The notes: a model not told the origin generated them from the letters alone. A stretch of 34,068 nt of DNA from Pseudomonadota bacterium (GCA_021784125.1 JAJXTF010000010.1:1-34068), one strand, 5' to 3'; shown: positions 1-10,522, counted from the first letter of the stretch. Made by a program: numbers and translations.

Positions 1-1071
<1,071 letters not shown>

Positions 1072-1087
1072 GATGTGTTCCCTGTCA

Positions 1088-1624
1088 TTAGGCGCGAAGC
1101 TGCGTCGACATCGCGTCGAGCCTCGCCTGCACCGAACCGTCGATCACCGCGTCGCCGACCGTCACGCGCGCCCCGCCGATCAGCGCGGGGTTGACGCTGA
1201 CGCTCGTCTCTATTTTCTTGCCGAAGCGCTTTTCCAGCGCCGCCTTGAGCCCGGCGACCTGGGCCTCGGTCAGATCGAACGCGGACTCGATCGTCGCCTT
1301 GGCCGTCGCCTCGGCTGCGTCCTTCAGCGCGTCGAACTGCGCCGCGATCTGCGGCAGCATCGCGATGCGGTCTGCGTCGACCAGCACGCGGATGAAATTC
1401 CGCGCCTGCGCATCGAAGCGGTCGCCCGCGATCGACAGCAGCAGCGATTCCTTGGCGCCGGCGTCGAGCCGGGGATTGTCCAGCGCCGCCGCGACCCGCT
1501 CGTCGGCCACGATCGTGGCGCCGAAGCGCAGCATCTGCGACCACGCCCCCAGCGCCGACTCCTGGCGCGCGAGATCGAATGCCGCTTCGGCGTAGGGGCG
1601 CGCAATCGTGGATAGCTCAGCCAT
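1088..1624 (-). CDS. atpH: ATP synthase F1 subunit delta
   Basis: Delta subunit (OSCP homologue), which ties the top of the F1 head to the peripheral b stalk. At 178 residues it has the usual family length. The N-terminus ([20 protein letters not shown]) is the conserved helical region that binds alpha, and the C-terminal part contains the family-typical region around [15 protein letters not shown], which ends in QLRA. The start lies 11 bases after the atpF stop and the stop 16 bases before the atpA start, as expected for a tightly packed operon. Several other frames are open across this stretch because of the high GC content; only this one matches a protein family. Confidence 0.97.
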   Translation of the reverse strand: MAELSTIARPYAEAAFDLARQESALGAWSQMLRFGATIVADERVAAALDNPRLDAGAKESLLLSIAGDRFDAQARNFIRVLVDADRIAMLPQIAAQFDALKDAAEATAKATIESAFDLTEAQVAGLKAALEKRFGKKIETSVSVNPALIGGARVTVGDAVIDGSVQARLDAMSTQLRA

Positions 1625-1635
1625 GCTCGCGTCCG

Positions 1636-2106
1636 TTACAGCTCGTTGCGGATTGCATCGAGAAGCCCGGCGTGGTCCGTGGCGCTGATTTCGCGCTTCA
1701 GGATCCTGGAGGCGCCCGCCACCGCGAGATCGGCGACCTGGTTGCGCAACTGCTCCTTGGCGCGCGCAACCTCCTGCTGGATCTCGGCCTTGGCCGCGGC
1801 GATGATCCGCTCGCCCTCGGCGCGTGCCTCGGTCTTCGCCGCGTCCATCGTCTCGGACCGGAACTTCTCGCCGGTCGCCACGATTTCGCCCGCCTTGGCC
1901 TTGGCCTCCGCGATCATGTCCGCGATGCGCTTTTCGGCGCTTGCGAGGCTCCGGCGGCCCTGCTCGCCCGCCGAGAGACCGTCGGCGATCTGCTTCTGGC
2001 GGGTCTCCACCGCGCGCATCAGCGGCGGCCAGATGAATTTCGCCGTGAACCAGATGAACAGGCCGAAACCGACGGCCTGCATCAGCATGGTGAGATTGAT
2101 GTTCAT
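1636..2106 (-). CDS. atpF: ATP synthase Fo subunit b
   Basis: Subunit b forms the peripheral stalk that holds F1 stationary against the rotor. The protein is 156 residues: one N-terminal membrane helix (about residues 4-24, including FGLFIWFTAKFIWPP) followed by a long charged, Ala/Glu/Lys/Arg-rich helix that should form the coiled-coil stator. Length and layout match bacterial b subunits. It lies 43 bases downstream of atpE and 11 bases upstream of atpH. Only one b-type gene is seen, so the stalk is probably a homodimer. The ribosome binding site is weak (AAAGAG). Confidence 0.97.
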   Translation of the reverse strand: MNINLTMLMQAVGFGLFIWFTAKFIWPPLMRAVETRQKQIADGLSAGEQGRRSLASAEKRIADMIAEAKAKAGEIVATGEKFRSETMDAAKTEARAEGERIIAAAKAEIQQEVARAKEQLRNQVADLAVAGASRILKREISATDHAGLLDAIRNEL

Positions 2107-2149
2107 CGCTGCACTCTTTCGAAGATCGACGCGCCTGCCGGCGTGAGCC

Positions 2150-2530
<381 letters not shown>

Positions 2531-3331
2531 TCAGTGATGCTCGTGCGCCATTGCGATGTAGACCACCGTGAGCATCATGAAGATGTAGGCCTGCAGGGCG
2601 ACGATCAGGATGTGGAAGATCGACCAGCCCAGGTCCAGCGTCGCGCCGAAGATCGTGCCGACGATGCCGGTGGCGGCCCACATGCCGAGCAGCAGGAAGA
2701 TCAGCTCGCCCGCGTACATGTTTCCGAACAGCCGCAGCGAATGCGACAGCGGCTTCGACACGTACTCGACGAGATTGAACAGCAGGTTGAACAGCCACAG
2801 CAGGGGGTTGGAGCCGAACGGCGAGCAGAAGAGCTCGTGGATCCAGCCGCCCAGGCCCTTCACCTTGATGCTGTAGAAGATCATCAGGCCGAACACGGAC
2901 AGCGCCAGCGCGAACGTCGTGTTGACGTCGGCGGTGGGGACGAAGCGGAATTTCTCGAAACCGACCGCGTGCAGGCCGGTGGCGACGACGTCGATGGGCA
3001 GGAAGTCCATCGCGTTCATGATCAGCACCAGCACGAAGGTGGTCAGCGCGATCGGCGCGACCATGCGCGAAGTGCCGTTGTAGATGCTCTTGACCTGGTC
3101 GTTGACGAAATCGATGGCCAGCTCGACGAAGGCCTGGGTCTTCGACGGCACGCCGGCGCTCGCCTTGCGCGTCACCAGCCACAGGAAGCCGAACGTCAGC
3201 ACACCGATGACCGCCGACGTCAGGACCGTGTCGACGTTGACGGTCCAGAAACCTCCCGGCCCCACCGGCTGCGTCAGGAACGACAGGTGGTGGCTGATGT
3301 ATTCGGTCGGGTTCTCGTACTTGGCTACCAT
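2531..3331 (-). CDS. atpB: ATP synthase Fo subunit a
   Basis: Stator subunit a, which forms the two proton half-channels against the c ring. It has 266 residues, with membrane helices starting near residues 36, 95, 140, 205 and 240. The essential arginine is Arg200 in SHSLRLFGN, and the C-terminal helices contain the conserved stretch around [16 protein letters not shown]. The ATG at 3331 is preferred because GGAAAC lies 7-8 bases upstream and the protein then starts [16 protein letters not shown], the usual betaproteobacterial form. A TTG seven codons further up (3352) is the alternative. It follows atpI by 48 bases. Confidence 0.96.
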   Translation of the reverse strand: MVAKYENPTEYISHHLSFLTQPVGPGGFWTVNVDTVLTSAVIGVLTFGFLWLVTRKASAGVPSKTQAFVELAIDFVNDQVKSIYNGTSRMVAPIALTTFVLVLIMNAMDFLPIDVVATGLHAVGFEKFRFVPTADVNTTFALALSVFGLMIFYSIKVKGLGGWIHELFCSPFGSNPLLWLFNLLFNLVEYVSKPLSHSLRLFGNMYAGELIFLLLGMWAATGIVGTIFGATLDLGWSIFHILIVALQAYIFMMLTVVYIAMAHEHH

Positions 3332-3379
3332 CGAAGTTTCCGGATCGGGCAACGGTCAGTCGGGCAACACGGGCAACAA

Positions 3380-3748
3380 TCAATCGCGAGCGAACAGGGC
3401 AACGCGGAACATCAAAGCAGTGACGATGAACGCGGCGAACAGCGCCGGCAGCACCAGGCCGCGGTAGGTGGCGAGCACCAGCCACAACTGGCCGAGGATC
3501 ATGATGATCTTCACCGCCTCGGCCCGGACCGCGCTCATGACTGTCGCCCCCGGAGTCCGCGACGGGGAGAGCCTCGCCACGAACGCATGGACGACCCCGG
3601 CCGAGAGATTGATCACCCCACCCAGCAGCGCCGAGAGCGCTCCGTTCGGACCTGCGTAGACACCTGCGACCGCCGCAATGACCAGCGTCGCAACCGCCTG
3701 CCAGACCAGCGCGGTTCGAAGCGGTCTGAGGGAAAACGGCGGTGACAC
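3380..3748 (-). CDS. atpI: ATP synthase subunit I (AtpI)
   Basis: First gene of the atp operon. AtpI proteins are small membrane proteins that help assemble the c ring or supply Mg2+; they are poorly conserved. With the GTG start at 3748 the protein has 122 residues and four hydrophobic segments (approximately 9-30, 32-52, 72-92, 96-118), containing GPNGALSALLGGVINL, the usual Gly-rich AtpI segment. The start is uncertain. The frame stays open to an ATG at 3868, but that extension is basic and low-complexity and would begin upstream of the best promoter candidate (3804-3833), so GTG preceded by AGGC is favoured. Confidence 0.85.
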   Translation of the reverse strand: MSPPFSLRPLRTALVWQAVATLVIAAVAGVYAGPNGALSALLGGVINLSAGVVHAFVARLSPSRTPGATVMSAVRAEAVKIIMILGQLWLVLATYRGLVLPALFAAFIVTALMFRVALFARD

Positions 3749-3803
3749 GGTTTTCTGCCTGGCGTCCGCGGGCCGGCTGCGCCGAGCCCGAGCAAACTTT
3801 GCA

Positions 3804-3833
3804 ATTTTAACCGCTTTCGACCCGGGATCGCAA
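3804..3833 (-). promoter_or_regulatory. Candidate sigma-70 promoter of the atp operon
   Basis: On the minus strand TTGCGA (-35, 3828-3833) is separated by 18 bases from TAAAAT (-10, 3804-3809, five of six consensus bases). It lies in an AT-rich patch unusual for this GC-rich region and is about 50 bases upstream of the GTG start of atpI. No other promoter-like pair was seen before atpI. Assignment is by eye. Confidence 0.5.
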
Positions 3834-3941
3834 CGAAATGTTGCAGCGCAACTGCACGCCTGCATCACCGCGGTGCGCAGGAGCCTTCGCCCGACGGCGT
3901 CGTGTCGACGCCCCCCGGGGACCGGAGGGCAGGCGCGGACT

Positions 3942-4259
3942 TCAGCCGCCGGACAGCGCCGCCACGATCATCATCTCGGAGTCGGAGGTCAGCGGCGTCG
4001 ACAGGTCCCGGATCAGCTGGCCGCCGACGAAGAGCTTGATGTGGGGGCGCAGCTGTCGCTGCTCGTCGACGATGCGGAAACGGATCCCCGGGTAGGCCCC
4101 GTCCAGCGCCGCAAGAACGCTGCTCACCGTCGGCGGCAGCTCGGGGGCGAGCACCGGGATCGCCACCGCGACCTCCGCCTGGCCCGTGTAGGAAAGCAGC
4201 GGCGAGGGAATCTGCACCCGGACGACGATGGCGGCTTCGCGTGAGGCCCGGGCCGTCAT
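3942..4259 (-). CDS. MoaD/ThiS-family small protein ending in Gly-Gly
   Basis: A 105-residue protein with the beta-grasp (ubiquitin-like) pattern of MoaD/ThiS sulfur carriers: an N-terminal strand VRVQIPSPLLSYTGQ, a helix around PPTVSSVLAALDGAYPGIRFRI, a strand HIKLFVGGQLIRDL and a C-terminal ALSGG. The terminal Gly-Gly is what MoaD and ThiS need to be adenylated and thiocarboxylated by an E1-like enzyme. No moeB/thiF, moaE, thiG or cysteine desulfurase is present in the window, so it is probably not the housekeeping molybdopterin or thiazole carrier. It lies 88 bases downstream of, and on the same strand as, the BNR-repeat gene; my recollection is that this pairing recurs in other bacteria. 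The ATG at 4259 has no clear ribosome binding site, so the first few residues are uncertain. The substrate is unknown. Confidence 0.85.
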   Translation of the reverse strand: MTARASREAAIVVRVQIPSPLLSYTGQAEVAVAIPVLAPELPPTVSSVLAALDGAYPGIRFRIVDEQRQLRPHIKLFVGGQLIRDLSTPLTSDSEMMIVAALSGG

Positions 4260-4347
4260 CGCGCGCCCGAGCCGCCGCGGTCGCCGGAGCAATGCGCTGG
4301 TAGCGAGCGCTCGCTGTCGTTTCGGACCGCAGCCGACAAGGAAACTG

Positions 4348-5493
4348 TCAGCACCACGCCTCGATCGCATGGATATGGGGCAGATGTCGGGCGAGGCAAC
4401 GGAAGCTCCGGCCTTCGTCGCGGCTGCCCCAGACCTCCCCGGACGTCGTACCGAAATAGAGTCCCATCGGATCACGCATGTCGGTGCTCATCGCCTGCCG
4501 CTTGACCGTCCACCACGCCTGCGATTTCGGAAACCCCTGGTCCTGCCGCTTCCAGGTCTTGCCACCGTCGCGTGAACGATAGACCGCGGGCCGCCCGCCG
4601 GGTGCCGTACGCGGCCACACGCTCGTTCCGTCCATCGGCAGCACCCACAGCGTGTCCGCGTCGCGCGGATGCACCGCCACCGGAAAACCGACGTCGCCGA
4701 CGGCCTTGGGCATCGCTGCGCCGATGTCCTGCCAGGCATCCGAGGGCCGATCGAGCCGATAGATGCCGCAGTGATTCTGCTGGTAGAGCCGGTCGGGATT
4801 CCCGCCCGCGAAACGGACGCAATGCGGATCGTGACCGTATTCGGGCGGCGGCCCGGGGAAGAAATCCGCGCGCACGCCCTTGTTGAGCGGCCGCCAGTCG
4901 GCGCCCGCGTCCACCGATTCGAACACGCCGCCACCCGACATCCCGATATACATATGCGCGCGGTCCCGCGGGTCGATCAGGATCGAGTGCATCTTGGGCC
5001 CATCCGGCGTGCCGTCCTGGTCGCCGCCGCACCATGCCTTGCGCTGCGGGTGGGCGTTGAAGCCGGCGACGCCTTCCCAGGTCGCGCCGGCGTCGGCGGA
5101 GCGGAAAAGGCCCTGAGGCGAGGTCCCCGCATACCAGACACCCGGCTCGCTCGGGTGGCCCGGTGTCAGCCAGAACGTGTGGTCGACGACGCGGCCACTG
5201 CCTTCGCCGAAAGCGGGTGGCCGGGTCGCTTCCTTCCAGGTCTTTCCGCTGTCGAGGGAACGGAACACCGTCGGACCCAGGTGGCCGGTGCGCGCGGCGA
5301 CGAGCAGCGTCTTGCCGTCGCGAGGATCGCAGACCGCATGGTGGAGGATGTGCCCGAGGAACTGCGGCCCTGCGAGCTTCCAGCCGTTGCGCGCGACGTC
5401 GCTCGTCAGCGTCCACAGACCTTTCCGTGTCGCGATCAGCAGGCGAACGCGGCGCGCCGGTGCGGGGCGCGCGGCGGCTCTGGTGCGAGGCAT
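4348..5493 (-). CDS. BNR/Asp-box repeat beta-propeller protein (sialidase/glycosyl-hydrolase-like)
   Basis: A 381-residue protein built from Asp-box repeats: SLDSGKTW (79-86), SADAGATW (132-139), SVDAGADW (193-200), SRDGGKTW (307-314) and the degenerate SRDEGRSF (357-364). Such repeats fold into a beta-propeller of the sialidase/VPS10/photosystem-II-stability-factor type. Automated annotation often calls these exo-alpha-sialidase or glycosyl hydrolase, but no sialidase catalytic set (FRIP motif, Tyr/Glu nucleophile) can be recognised, so an enzymatic role is unproven. There is no signal peptide: the N-terminus is basic and Ala/Pro-rich (MPRTRAAARPAPARRVRLLI), suggesting a cytoplasmic location. 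The start has an excellent GGGAGG eight bases upstream. It is transcribed toward the MoaD-like gene and away from the peroxiredoxin gene. Confidence 0.85.
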   Translation of the reverse strand: MPRTRAAARPAPARRVRLLIATRKGLWTLTSDVARNGWKLAGPQFLGHILHHAVCDPRDGKTLLVAARTGHLGPTVFRSLDSGKTWKEATRPPAFGEGSGRVVDHTFWLTPGHPSEPGVWYAGTSPQGLFRSADAGATWEGVAGFNAHPQRKAWCGGDQDGTPDGPKMHSILIDPRDRAHMYIGMSGGGVFESVDAGADWRPLNKGVRADFFPGPPPEYGHDPHCVRFAGGNPDRLYQQNHCGIYRLDRPSDAWQDIGAAMPKAVGDVGFPVAVHPRDADTLWVLPMDGTSVWPRTAPGGRPAVYRSRDGGKTWKRQDQGFPKSQAWWTVKRQAMSTDMRDPMGLYFGTTSGEVWGSRDEGRSFRCLARHLPHIHAIEAWC

Positions 5494-5631
5494 CGTATGA
5501 CCCTCCCGAAGTCGAGGCCAGGGGCGCAGGGGCGCCCGGCCGGACCGACAACGCTACGCCGCGGCAAGAAACCGGGCAAGCATCATGGTTGAATTTGCGG
5601 CCGGCGACTGCGATCCTCCCGTGGCGAGGCC

Positions 5632-5670
5632 CGGGCCGGCCATCGGGGCTGGCCATCCGGGCCGGCGATC
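5632..5670 (+). repeat. Three tandem 13-bp repeats upstream of the peroxiredoxin gene
   Basis: Three adjacent 13-base units, CGGGCCGGCCATC, GGGGCTGGCCATC and CGGGCCGGCGATC, end 10 bases before the AGGAG ribosome binding site of the peroxiredoxin gene. They differ from one another at one to three positions. They may be an operator array, part of the leader RNA, or a slippage product. Confidence 0.7.
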
Positions 5671-5691
5671 ATTGAAATCCAGGAGCGCAAC

Positions 5692-6198
5692 ATGACGATC
5701 AAGGTCGGCGACCGTTTGCCGGACGGCAGCCTGCAGGAATATTTCGACGTGGAGAAGGATGGGTGCTCGGTCGGTCCGAACCCGGTCCAGGTCGGCGAGC
5801 TCACGCGCGGCAAGAAGGTCGTCGTGTTCGGCCTGCCGGGCGCGTTCACGCCGACCTGCTCGGCCAAGCACGTGCCGAGCTACGTGGCCGCCTACGACAA
5901 GCTGAAAGCCAAGGGCATCGACACCATCGCCTGCATGTCGGTCAACGACGCGTTCGTCATGGGCGCCTGGGCGCACGACCAGAAGACCGGCGACAAGGTA
6001 CGCATGCTCGCCGACGGCAGTGCCGATTACACCAAGGCGCTCGGGCTGGAGATGGACCTGATCAAGCGCGGGATGGGCGTGCGCTGCCAGCGCTTCTCGA
6101 TGCTCGTCGACGACGGCGTGGTCAAGATCCTGAACATCGAGGCGCCTGGCAAGTACGAAGTGTCCGACGCCGAGACGATGCTGCGGCAGATCGGCTAA
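5692..6198 (+). CDS. Peroxiredoxin, Prx5 (AhpC/TSA, redoxin) family
   Basis: Thiol peroxidase that reduces H2O2 and organic hydroperoxides in the cytoplasm, probably with glutathione/glutaredoxin or thioredoxin as donor. At 168 residues it matches the Prx5 family. The active-site motif PGAFTPTC spans residues 49-56, with Thr53 and the peroxidatic Cys56; the supporting Arg is probably Arg134 in the segment GVRCQRFSMLVDDG. Other cysteines are Cys25, Cys81 and Cys132; no C-terminal glutaredoxin domain is fused. The ATG is preceded by AGGAG six bases upstream. It is divergent from the BNR gene, convergent with parB, and stands alone. Three 13-bp tandem repeats precede it. Confidence 0.93.
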   Translation: MTIKVGDRLPDGSLQEYFDVEKDGCSVGPNPVQVGELTRGKKVVVFGLPGAFTPTCSAKHVPSYVAAYDKLKAKGIDTIACMSVNDAFVMGAWAHDQKTGDKVRMLADGSADYTKALGLEMDLIKRGMGVRCQRFSMLVDDGVVKILNIEAPGKYEVSDAETMLRQIG

Positions 6199-6263
6199 GC
6201 GCGGGGCGGGGAGGCAACGCCGCGCCTGCTGTCCTTGCCACAGGTGTGGGCGCGGCGCCTGTT

Positions 6264-6290
6264 CCTGCCGCGCCCGCAGGCGCGGGCAGG
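6264..6290. terminator. Hairpin between convergent peroxiredoxin and parB genes
   Basis: A strong GC hairpin (left arm CCTGCCGCGCC, loop CGCA, right arm GGCGCGGGCAGG with one bulged base) occupies the 94-base gap between two convergent genes. It could stop transcription from both sides, but neither side has a clear U-run, so termination is inferred from position and stem strength. Confidence 0.45.
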
Positions 6291-6292
6291 CG

Positions 6293-7168
6293 CTAGTCTT
6301 TCGCCGCGACGCCCATCCGCTGCAGCAATCCATCGAGCTGGTCGAGCGTCGAGTAGCGGATGACGATGCGACCGGCGCCCTTGCGTCCCGGTTCGATGCG
6401 GACGACCGCTGCGAGCCTCTCGGCGAGCTGGTTCTCGAGACGCGCCGTGTCGGCATCGTAGTTGGGCCGCGTCTTGCGACGCGCCGCGCGTTTTGCCGGA
6501 TTCAGCAGACCGTGGACGAGGCGCTCGGTGTCGCGCACCGACATCGACGCGTCGACCACGCGCACGGCAGCCCCCGCCTGCTGTGCTGCGGGCAGCGCGA
6601 GCAGCGCACGTGCGTGGCCCATCTCGAGCGCGCCCTCGAGCAGGTATTCCTGCACCGGACCGGTCAGCGCGTTCAGGCGCAGCAGGTTCGACACCGCGCT
6701 GCGCGAGCGACCGACCGATTTCGCCGCAGCCTCGTGGGTCAGGCCGAATTCGTCGATCAGTCGCTTCAGGCCTTTCGCCTCCTCGATGGGGTTCAGGTCC
6801 TCGCGCTGGATGTTCTCGATCAGCGCGACGGCAAGCGCGGCCCGGTCGGGGACGTTCTTGACCAGTGCCGGAATCTGGCGCAGGCCTGCCTGCTGCGCCG
6901 CGCGCCAGCGACGCTCGCCGGCGAGGATCTCGAAGCGCCCGCCGTCGACCGGCCGCACAAGGATCGGCTGCATGACGCCCTGCTCGCGTATCGAGTCGGC
7001 GAGCTCGGCGAGCGAGGCCGCATCCATCTTGCTGCGCGGCTGGTACTTGCCCGGACGGATGCGATCGACCGACAGCGTCTGCAGGCTCTCGCCCGAGCTC
7101 GCGGTCGCTTCGTCCGGGCCGGCGAGCAGGGCATCGAGGCCGCGGCCCAGTCCCTTGGGTCGAATCAT
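6293..7168 (-). CDS. parB: Chromosome partitioning protein ParB
   Basis: Centromere-binding CTPase clamp that loads at parS and spreads along origin DNA for segregation with ParA. The protein has 291 residues. The N-terminal CTP-binding region includes GERRWRA (84-90) and ENIQRE (118-123); a helix-turn-helix lies at about 143-164 (LTHEAAAKSVGRSRSAVSNL), followed by a linker and a C-terminal dimerisation domain. The N-terminal stretch MIRPKGLGRGLDALL is the usual ParA-contacting peptide. The start overlaps the parA stop as ATGA. Two perfect parS sites lie 3.5 kb away at 10636 and 10799, beyond mnmG. Confidence 0.97.
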   Translation of the reverse strand: MIRPKGLGRGLDALLAGPDEATASSGESLQTLSVDRIRPGKYQPRSKMDAASLAELADSIREQGVMQPILVRPVDGGRFEILAGERRWRAAQQAGLRQIPALVKNVPDRAALAVALIENIQREDLNPIEEAKGLKRLIDEFGLTHEAAAKSVGRSRSAVSNLLRLNALTGPVQEYLLEGALEMGHARALLALPAAQQAGAAVRVVDASMSVRDTERLVHGLLNPAKRAARRKTRPNYDADTARLENQLAERLAAVVRIEPGRKGAGRIVIRYSTLDQLDGLLQRMGVAAKD

Positions 7169-8031
7169 GGAGTCTCCTGCCGCGGCGCCTGCGCCGCGGG
7201 CGGCGGCCCGGCGGTGGCGCCCATCTGGTTGCGCGTTTCCATCCGCCGCAGCACCTCGCCCGCAAGCGCCAGGTAGGCGAGCGCGCCCTTGGACTGCGGC
7301 TCGAGCTTGAGCGCGGGCAGGCCGTGCGACGGCGCCTCGGCGAGCCGCACGTTGCGCGGCACGACGGTGCGGTAGAGCCGGTCGCCGAAATGCCGTTCGA
7401 GCTCCGCCGCGACGTTCTGTGCCAGCGTGTTGCGCGGATCGTACATCGTGCGCAGCAGCCCCTCGATCTCCAGCGTGGGATTGAGGTGCGCACGCACCTT
7501 CTTCACCGTCTGCACGAGGTCGGACAGGCCCTCGAGCGCGTAGTACTCGCACTGCATCGGGATCAGCACGGAATCCGCGGCGCACAGGCCGTTCAGCGTC
7601 AGCAGCGACAGCGACGGCGGACAGTCGAGGAAGATGAAATCGTAGTCGCCCGCGATCTCGCCGATCGCATCGCGCATCTGGCGCAGCGCCTCGGCGAGCG
7701 CGTCCTTCAACCGCGTCTCGCGCTCGGGCAGGTCGACGAGTTCGACTTCCGCGCCGGCGAGCTCGCGGTTCGCGGGAACCAGGTCGAAGCCCCCCGTCTC
7801 CGATTTCATGCGAACGTCCGCAATGGACGTTTCGCCGAGCAGCACGTGATAGACGGTGCGCGTGCAGGCACGCTTGTCGATGCCCGATCCCGTCGTGGCA
7901 TTGCCCTGCGGGTCGAGGTCGACGACGAGCACGCGCCGCTTCATCGCGGCAAGGCTTGCCGCGAGATTGACCGTCGTCGTCGTCTTGCCGACGCCGCCTT
8001 TCTGGTTTGCGACTGCGATGATGCGGGTCAA
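7165..8031 (-). CDS. parA: Chromosome partitioning ATPase ParA
   Basis: Deviant-Walker ATPase that drives ParB-parS complexes toward the poles over the nucleoid. It has 288 residues, with KGGVGKTT at 11-18 (signature lysine Lys11), the switch region DLDPQGN at 38-44 and a Walker B motif FIFLDCPP near 130. The start codon is TTG at 8031, supported by GGAGG seven bases upstream and by the protein beginning [13 protein letters not shown]. It overlaps the rsmG stop as TTGA. The Pro/Ala-rich tail after about residue 272 is not conserved in the family. Cotranscribed with mnmG, rsmG and parB. Confidence 0.97.
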   Translation of the reverse strand: MTRIIAVANQKGGVGKTTTTVNLAASLAAMKRRVLVVDLDPQGNATTGSGIDKRACTRTVYHVLLGETSIADVRMKSETGGFDLVPANRELAGAEVELVDLPERETRLKDALAEALRQMRDAIGEIAGDYDFIFLDCPPSLSLLTLNGLCAADSVLIPMQCEYYALEGLSDLVQTVKKVRAHLNPTLEIEGLLRTMYDPRNTLAQNVAAELERHFGDRLYRTVVPRNVRLAEAPSHGLPALKLEPQSKGALAYLALAGEVLRRMETRNQMGATAGPPPAAQAPRQETP

Positions 8032-8639
8032 GCTGCGGCCTCCGGCGTCGGACGCATGATGATCAGGTGGCGCCGGGCGTCGAGCCCCGGCACGTCGAGC
8101 GCCGGCTCGGCGACGACCGCGACGCTGCGCGGCAGCTGCGCGATTTCATCGCTCGGATGCGCGCCTTTCATCGCGACGAGGATGCCCTGCGGCGCGACGA
8201 GCCGGCGCGCACCGCGCACGAAGCTCGCGAGGTCCGAGAATGCCCGCGAGACGACGACGTCGAATGCTGCCGCGGGCACGTAGTCCTCGACGCGCGACGC
8301 GACCGCCTCGACATTGGCGAGCTCGAGCTCGATCGCCGCCTGCGTGAGGAACGCGACCTTCTTCTGGTTCGCATCGAGCAGCACGACGCGCCATCCGGGT
8401 CGGGCGATCGCGATCGGTATTCCCGGCACGCCCGCGCCGGTGCCGACGTCGAGCACGCGCAATGCGGGTGCGTCGGGCAGGTGCGGAAGGATCGCGAGCG
8501 CATCGTTCAGATGGTGCGTCACCATGCTGGGGCGATCGCGGATCGCCGTCAGGTTGAAGGTCCTGTTCCATTTGACGAGCAGGTCGAGGTAGGCGTCGAG
8601 CTTGCGCAGCGCATCGGCGGGCAACGGCGCGGCCGTCAT
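8028..8639 (-). CDS. rsmG: 16S rRNA (guanine-527 N7) methyltransferase RsmG
   Basis: Rossmann-fold methyltransferase that uses S-adenosylmethionine to methylate G527 of 16S rRNA. It has 203 residues. The S-adenosylmethionine-binding loop [10 protein letters not shown] spans 64-73, preceded by the family-typical [12 protein letters not shown] (22-33) and followed by [13 protein letters not shown]. The start overlaps the mnmG stop as ATGA and the stop overlaps the TTG start of parA, the standard mnmG-rsmG-parA-parB arrangement. The frame stays open upstream into mnmG, but that part is out-of-frame mnmG sequence. Confidence 0.96.
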   Translation of the reverse strand: MTAAPLPADALRKLDAYLDLLVKWNRTFNLTAIRDRPSMVTHHLNDALAILPHLPDAPALRVLDVGTGAGVPGIPIAIARPGWRVVLLDANQKKVAFLTQAAIELELANVEAVASRVEDYVPAAAFDVVVSRAFSDLASFVRGARRLVAPQGILVAMKGAHPSDEIAQLPRSVAVVAEPALDVPGLDARRHLIIMRPTPEAAA

Positions 8640-10522
8640 GCGGAGCGCTTCGCCAAGCCGCGCTTCAGGTGCACCAGCAGCAGCGAGATCGCCGCCGGCG
8701 TCACGCCCGAGATGCGCGCGGCCTGGCCCAGCGTTTCGGGCCGATGCACGCTGAGCTTCTGCTGCACCTCGATCGACAGGCCGCGAACCTGGCAGTAGTC
8801 GATCCCGGCCGGGAGGCGCGCCTCCTCGTGCTCGCGCTGGCGCGAGATCTCGATCTGCTGGCGCTCGATGTACCCGTGATACTTGGTCGTGATCTCGACC
8901 TGCTCGGCGACGACCGCGTCGTCGACCGGCTTGCCGGCGCCTTCGAGCGCGTGCAGCGCGTGGTAGGTGACGCCGGGGCGCCGCAGCAGGTCCGCGAGCG
9001 CGTAGTCGCGCTCGATCGGTTGTCCCAGCACGCGCTCCGCATCGTGGCGGGCGACCACCTGCGGGCTCACGTACGTCGACTTGATCCGCTCCAGTTCCTG
9101 CGCGATCGCGTCGCGCTTGCGGCAAAAGGCCTCCCAGCGCGCGTCGTCGACGACGCCGAGTCTGCGCCCCTGCTCGGTCAGACGCAGGTCGGCGTTGTCC
9201 TCGCGCAGTTGCAGCCGGTATTCCGCGCGCGAGGTGAACATGCGGTAAGGCTCTGATACACCGCGTGTAATCAGGTCATCCACCAGCACGCCCAGGTACG
9301 CTTCGTCGCGCCGCGGGCACCAGCCTTCGAGGCCCGCGGCGTGGCGCGCGGCGTTGATGCCGGCAAGGATCCCCTGGGCCGCGGCTTCCTCGTAGCCGGT
9401 CGTGCCGTTGATCTGGCCGGCGAAGAACAGCCCGGCGATCGCCTTGGTCTCCAGGGTCATGCGCAGGCCCCGTGGATCGAAGTAATCGTATTCGATCGAG
9501 TAGCCGGGGCGCAGGATGTGCGCGTTCTCGCAGCCGGGGATCGACCGGACCAGCGCGAGCTGTACATCGAACGGCAGGGACGTCGAGATGCCATTCGGAT
9601 AAATCTCTTGTGTATCAAGGCCTTCCGGCTCGAGAAAGATCTGGTGCGAGTCGCGCGAGGCGAAACGCACGACCTTGTCCTCGATCGACGGGCAGTAGCG
9701 CGGCCCGACGCCCTTGATGACGCCCGTGAACAGCGGCGAGCGATCGAGCCCGCCGCGGATGATCTCGTGGGTACGCGGCGTCGTGTGCGTGATCCAGCAG
9801 GGGAGCTGCCGCGGATGCAGGTCGCGGCCGCCCATGAACGAGAACACCGGCGCCGGATCGTCGCCCGGCTGGACCGCCAGCCCCGCGAAGTCGATCGTGC
9901 GCCCGTCGAGACGTGGAGGCGTCCCGGTCTTCAGCCGTCCGGCAGGCAGTTTCAGCTCCCGCAGCCGGGCACCCAGGCGCTTGGCGGGTGGATCTCCCGC
10001 CCGCCCCGCCTCGTACTGCTCGAGCCCCACGTGGATCAGGCCGGAAAGGAAGGTTCCCGTCGTCAGGACCACTGCGTCGGCCTCGAACTCCAGCCCGATC
10101 TGGGTCACCACCCCCGCCACCCGGTCCCCGTCGATCAGCAGGTCGTCGACCGGCTGCTGGAACAGCGTGAGCCCCGGCGCCGTTTCCAGGCGGTGCCGGA
10201 TCGCCCGGCGGTAGAGCACACGGTCGGCCTGCGCCCGCGTCGCGCGCACAGCCGGGCCCTTGCTGGCGTTGAGGATCCTGAACTGGATGCCGGCCTCGTC
10301 GGTCGCGAGCGCCATCGCCCCACCCAGGGCGTCCAGCTCCTTCACCAGATGGCCCTTGCCGATGCCACCGATCGACGGGTTGCAGGACATCTGGCCCAGC
10401 GTCTCGAGATTGTGCGTCAGCAGCAGCGTGCTCCGCCCCGCCCGCGCGGAGGCGAGTGCAGCCTCGGTGCCGGCATGGCCGCCACCAACGACAATCACAT
10501 CGAAACGTCGATCGAATTTCAT
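8636..10522 (-). CDS. mnmG: tRNA uridine-34 5-carboxymethylaminomethyl modification enzyme MnmG (GidA)
   Basis: FAD-dependent subunit that, with MnmE, installs the (carboxymethyl)aminomethyl group on wobble U34 of several tRNAs. It has 628 residues (E. coli 629). The FAD-binding motif GGGHAG is at 13-18 and the conserved [12 protein letters not shown] at 46-57; the C-terminal helical domain contains [12 protein letters not shown]. Its partner mnmE is also in the window, about 4.7 kb away on the same strand. The ATG follows an AT-rich stretch (TTTATTGATTTTAA) with no Shine-Dalgarno sequence, which may suit it as the first gene of its operon. A possible -10 (TAGAAT) about 50 bases upstream lacks a convincing -35. 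Confidence 0.97.
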   Translation of the reverse strand: MKFDRRFDVIVVGGGHAGTEAALASARAGRSTLLLTHNLETLGQMSCNPSIGGIGKGHLVKELDALGGAMALATDEAGIQFRILNASKGPAVRATRAQADRVLYRRAIRHRLETAPGLTLFQQPVDDLLIDGDRVAGVVTQIGLEFEADAVVLTTGTFLSGLIHVGLEQYEAGRAGDPPAKRLGARLRELKLPAGRLKTGTPPRLDGRTIDFAGLAVQPGDDPAPVFSFMGGRDLHPRQLPCWITHTTPRTHEIIRGGLDRSPLFTGVIKGVGPRYCPSIEDKVVRFASRDSHQIFLEPEGLDTQEIYPNGISTSLPFDVQLALVRSIPGCENAHILRPGYSIEYDYFDPRGLRMTLETKAIAGLFFAGQINGTTGYEEAAAQGILAGINAARHAAGLEGWCPRRDEAYLGVLVDDLITRGVSEPYRMFTSRAEYRLQLREDNADLRLTEQGRRLGVVDDARWEAFCRKRDAIAQELERIKSTYVSPQVVARHDAERVLGQPIERDYALADLLRRPGVTYHALHALEGAGKPVDDAVVAEQVEITTKYHGYIERQQIEISRQREHEEARLPAGIDYCQVRGLSIEVQQKLSVHRPETLGQAARISGVTPAAISLLLVHLKRGLAKRSA

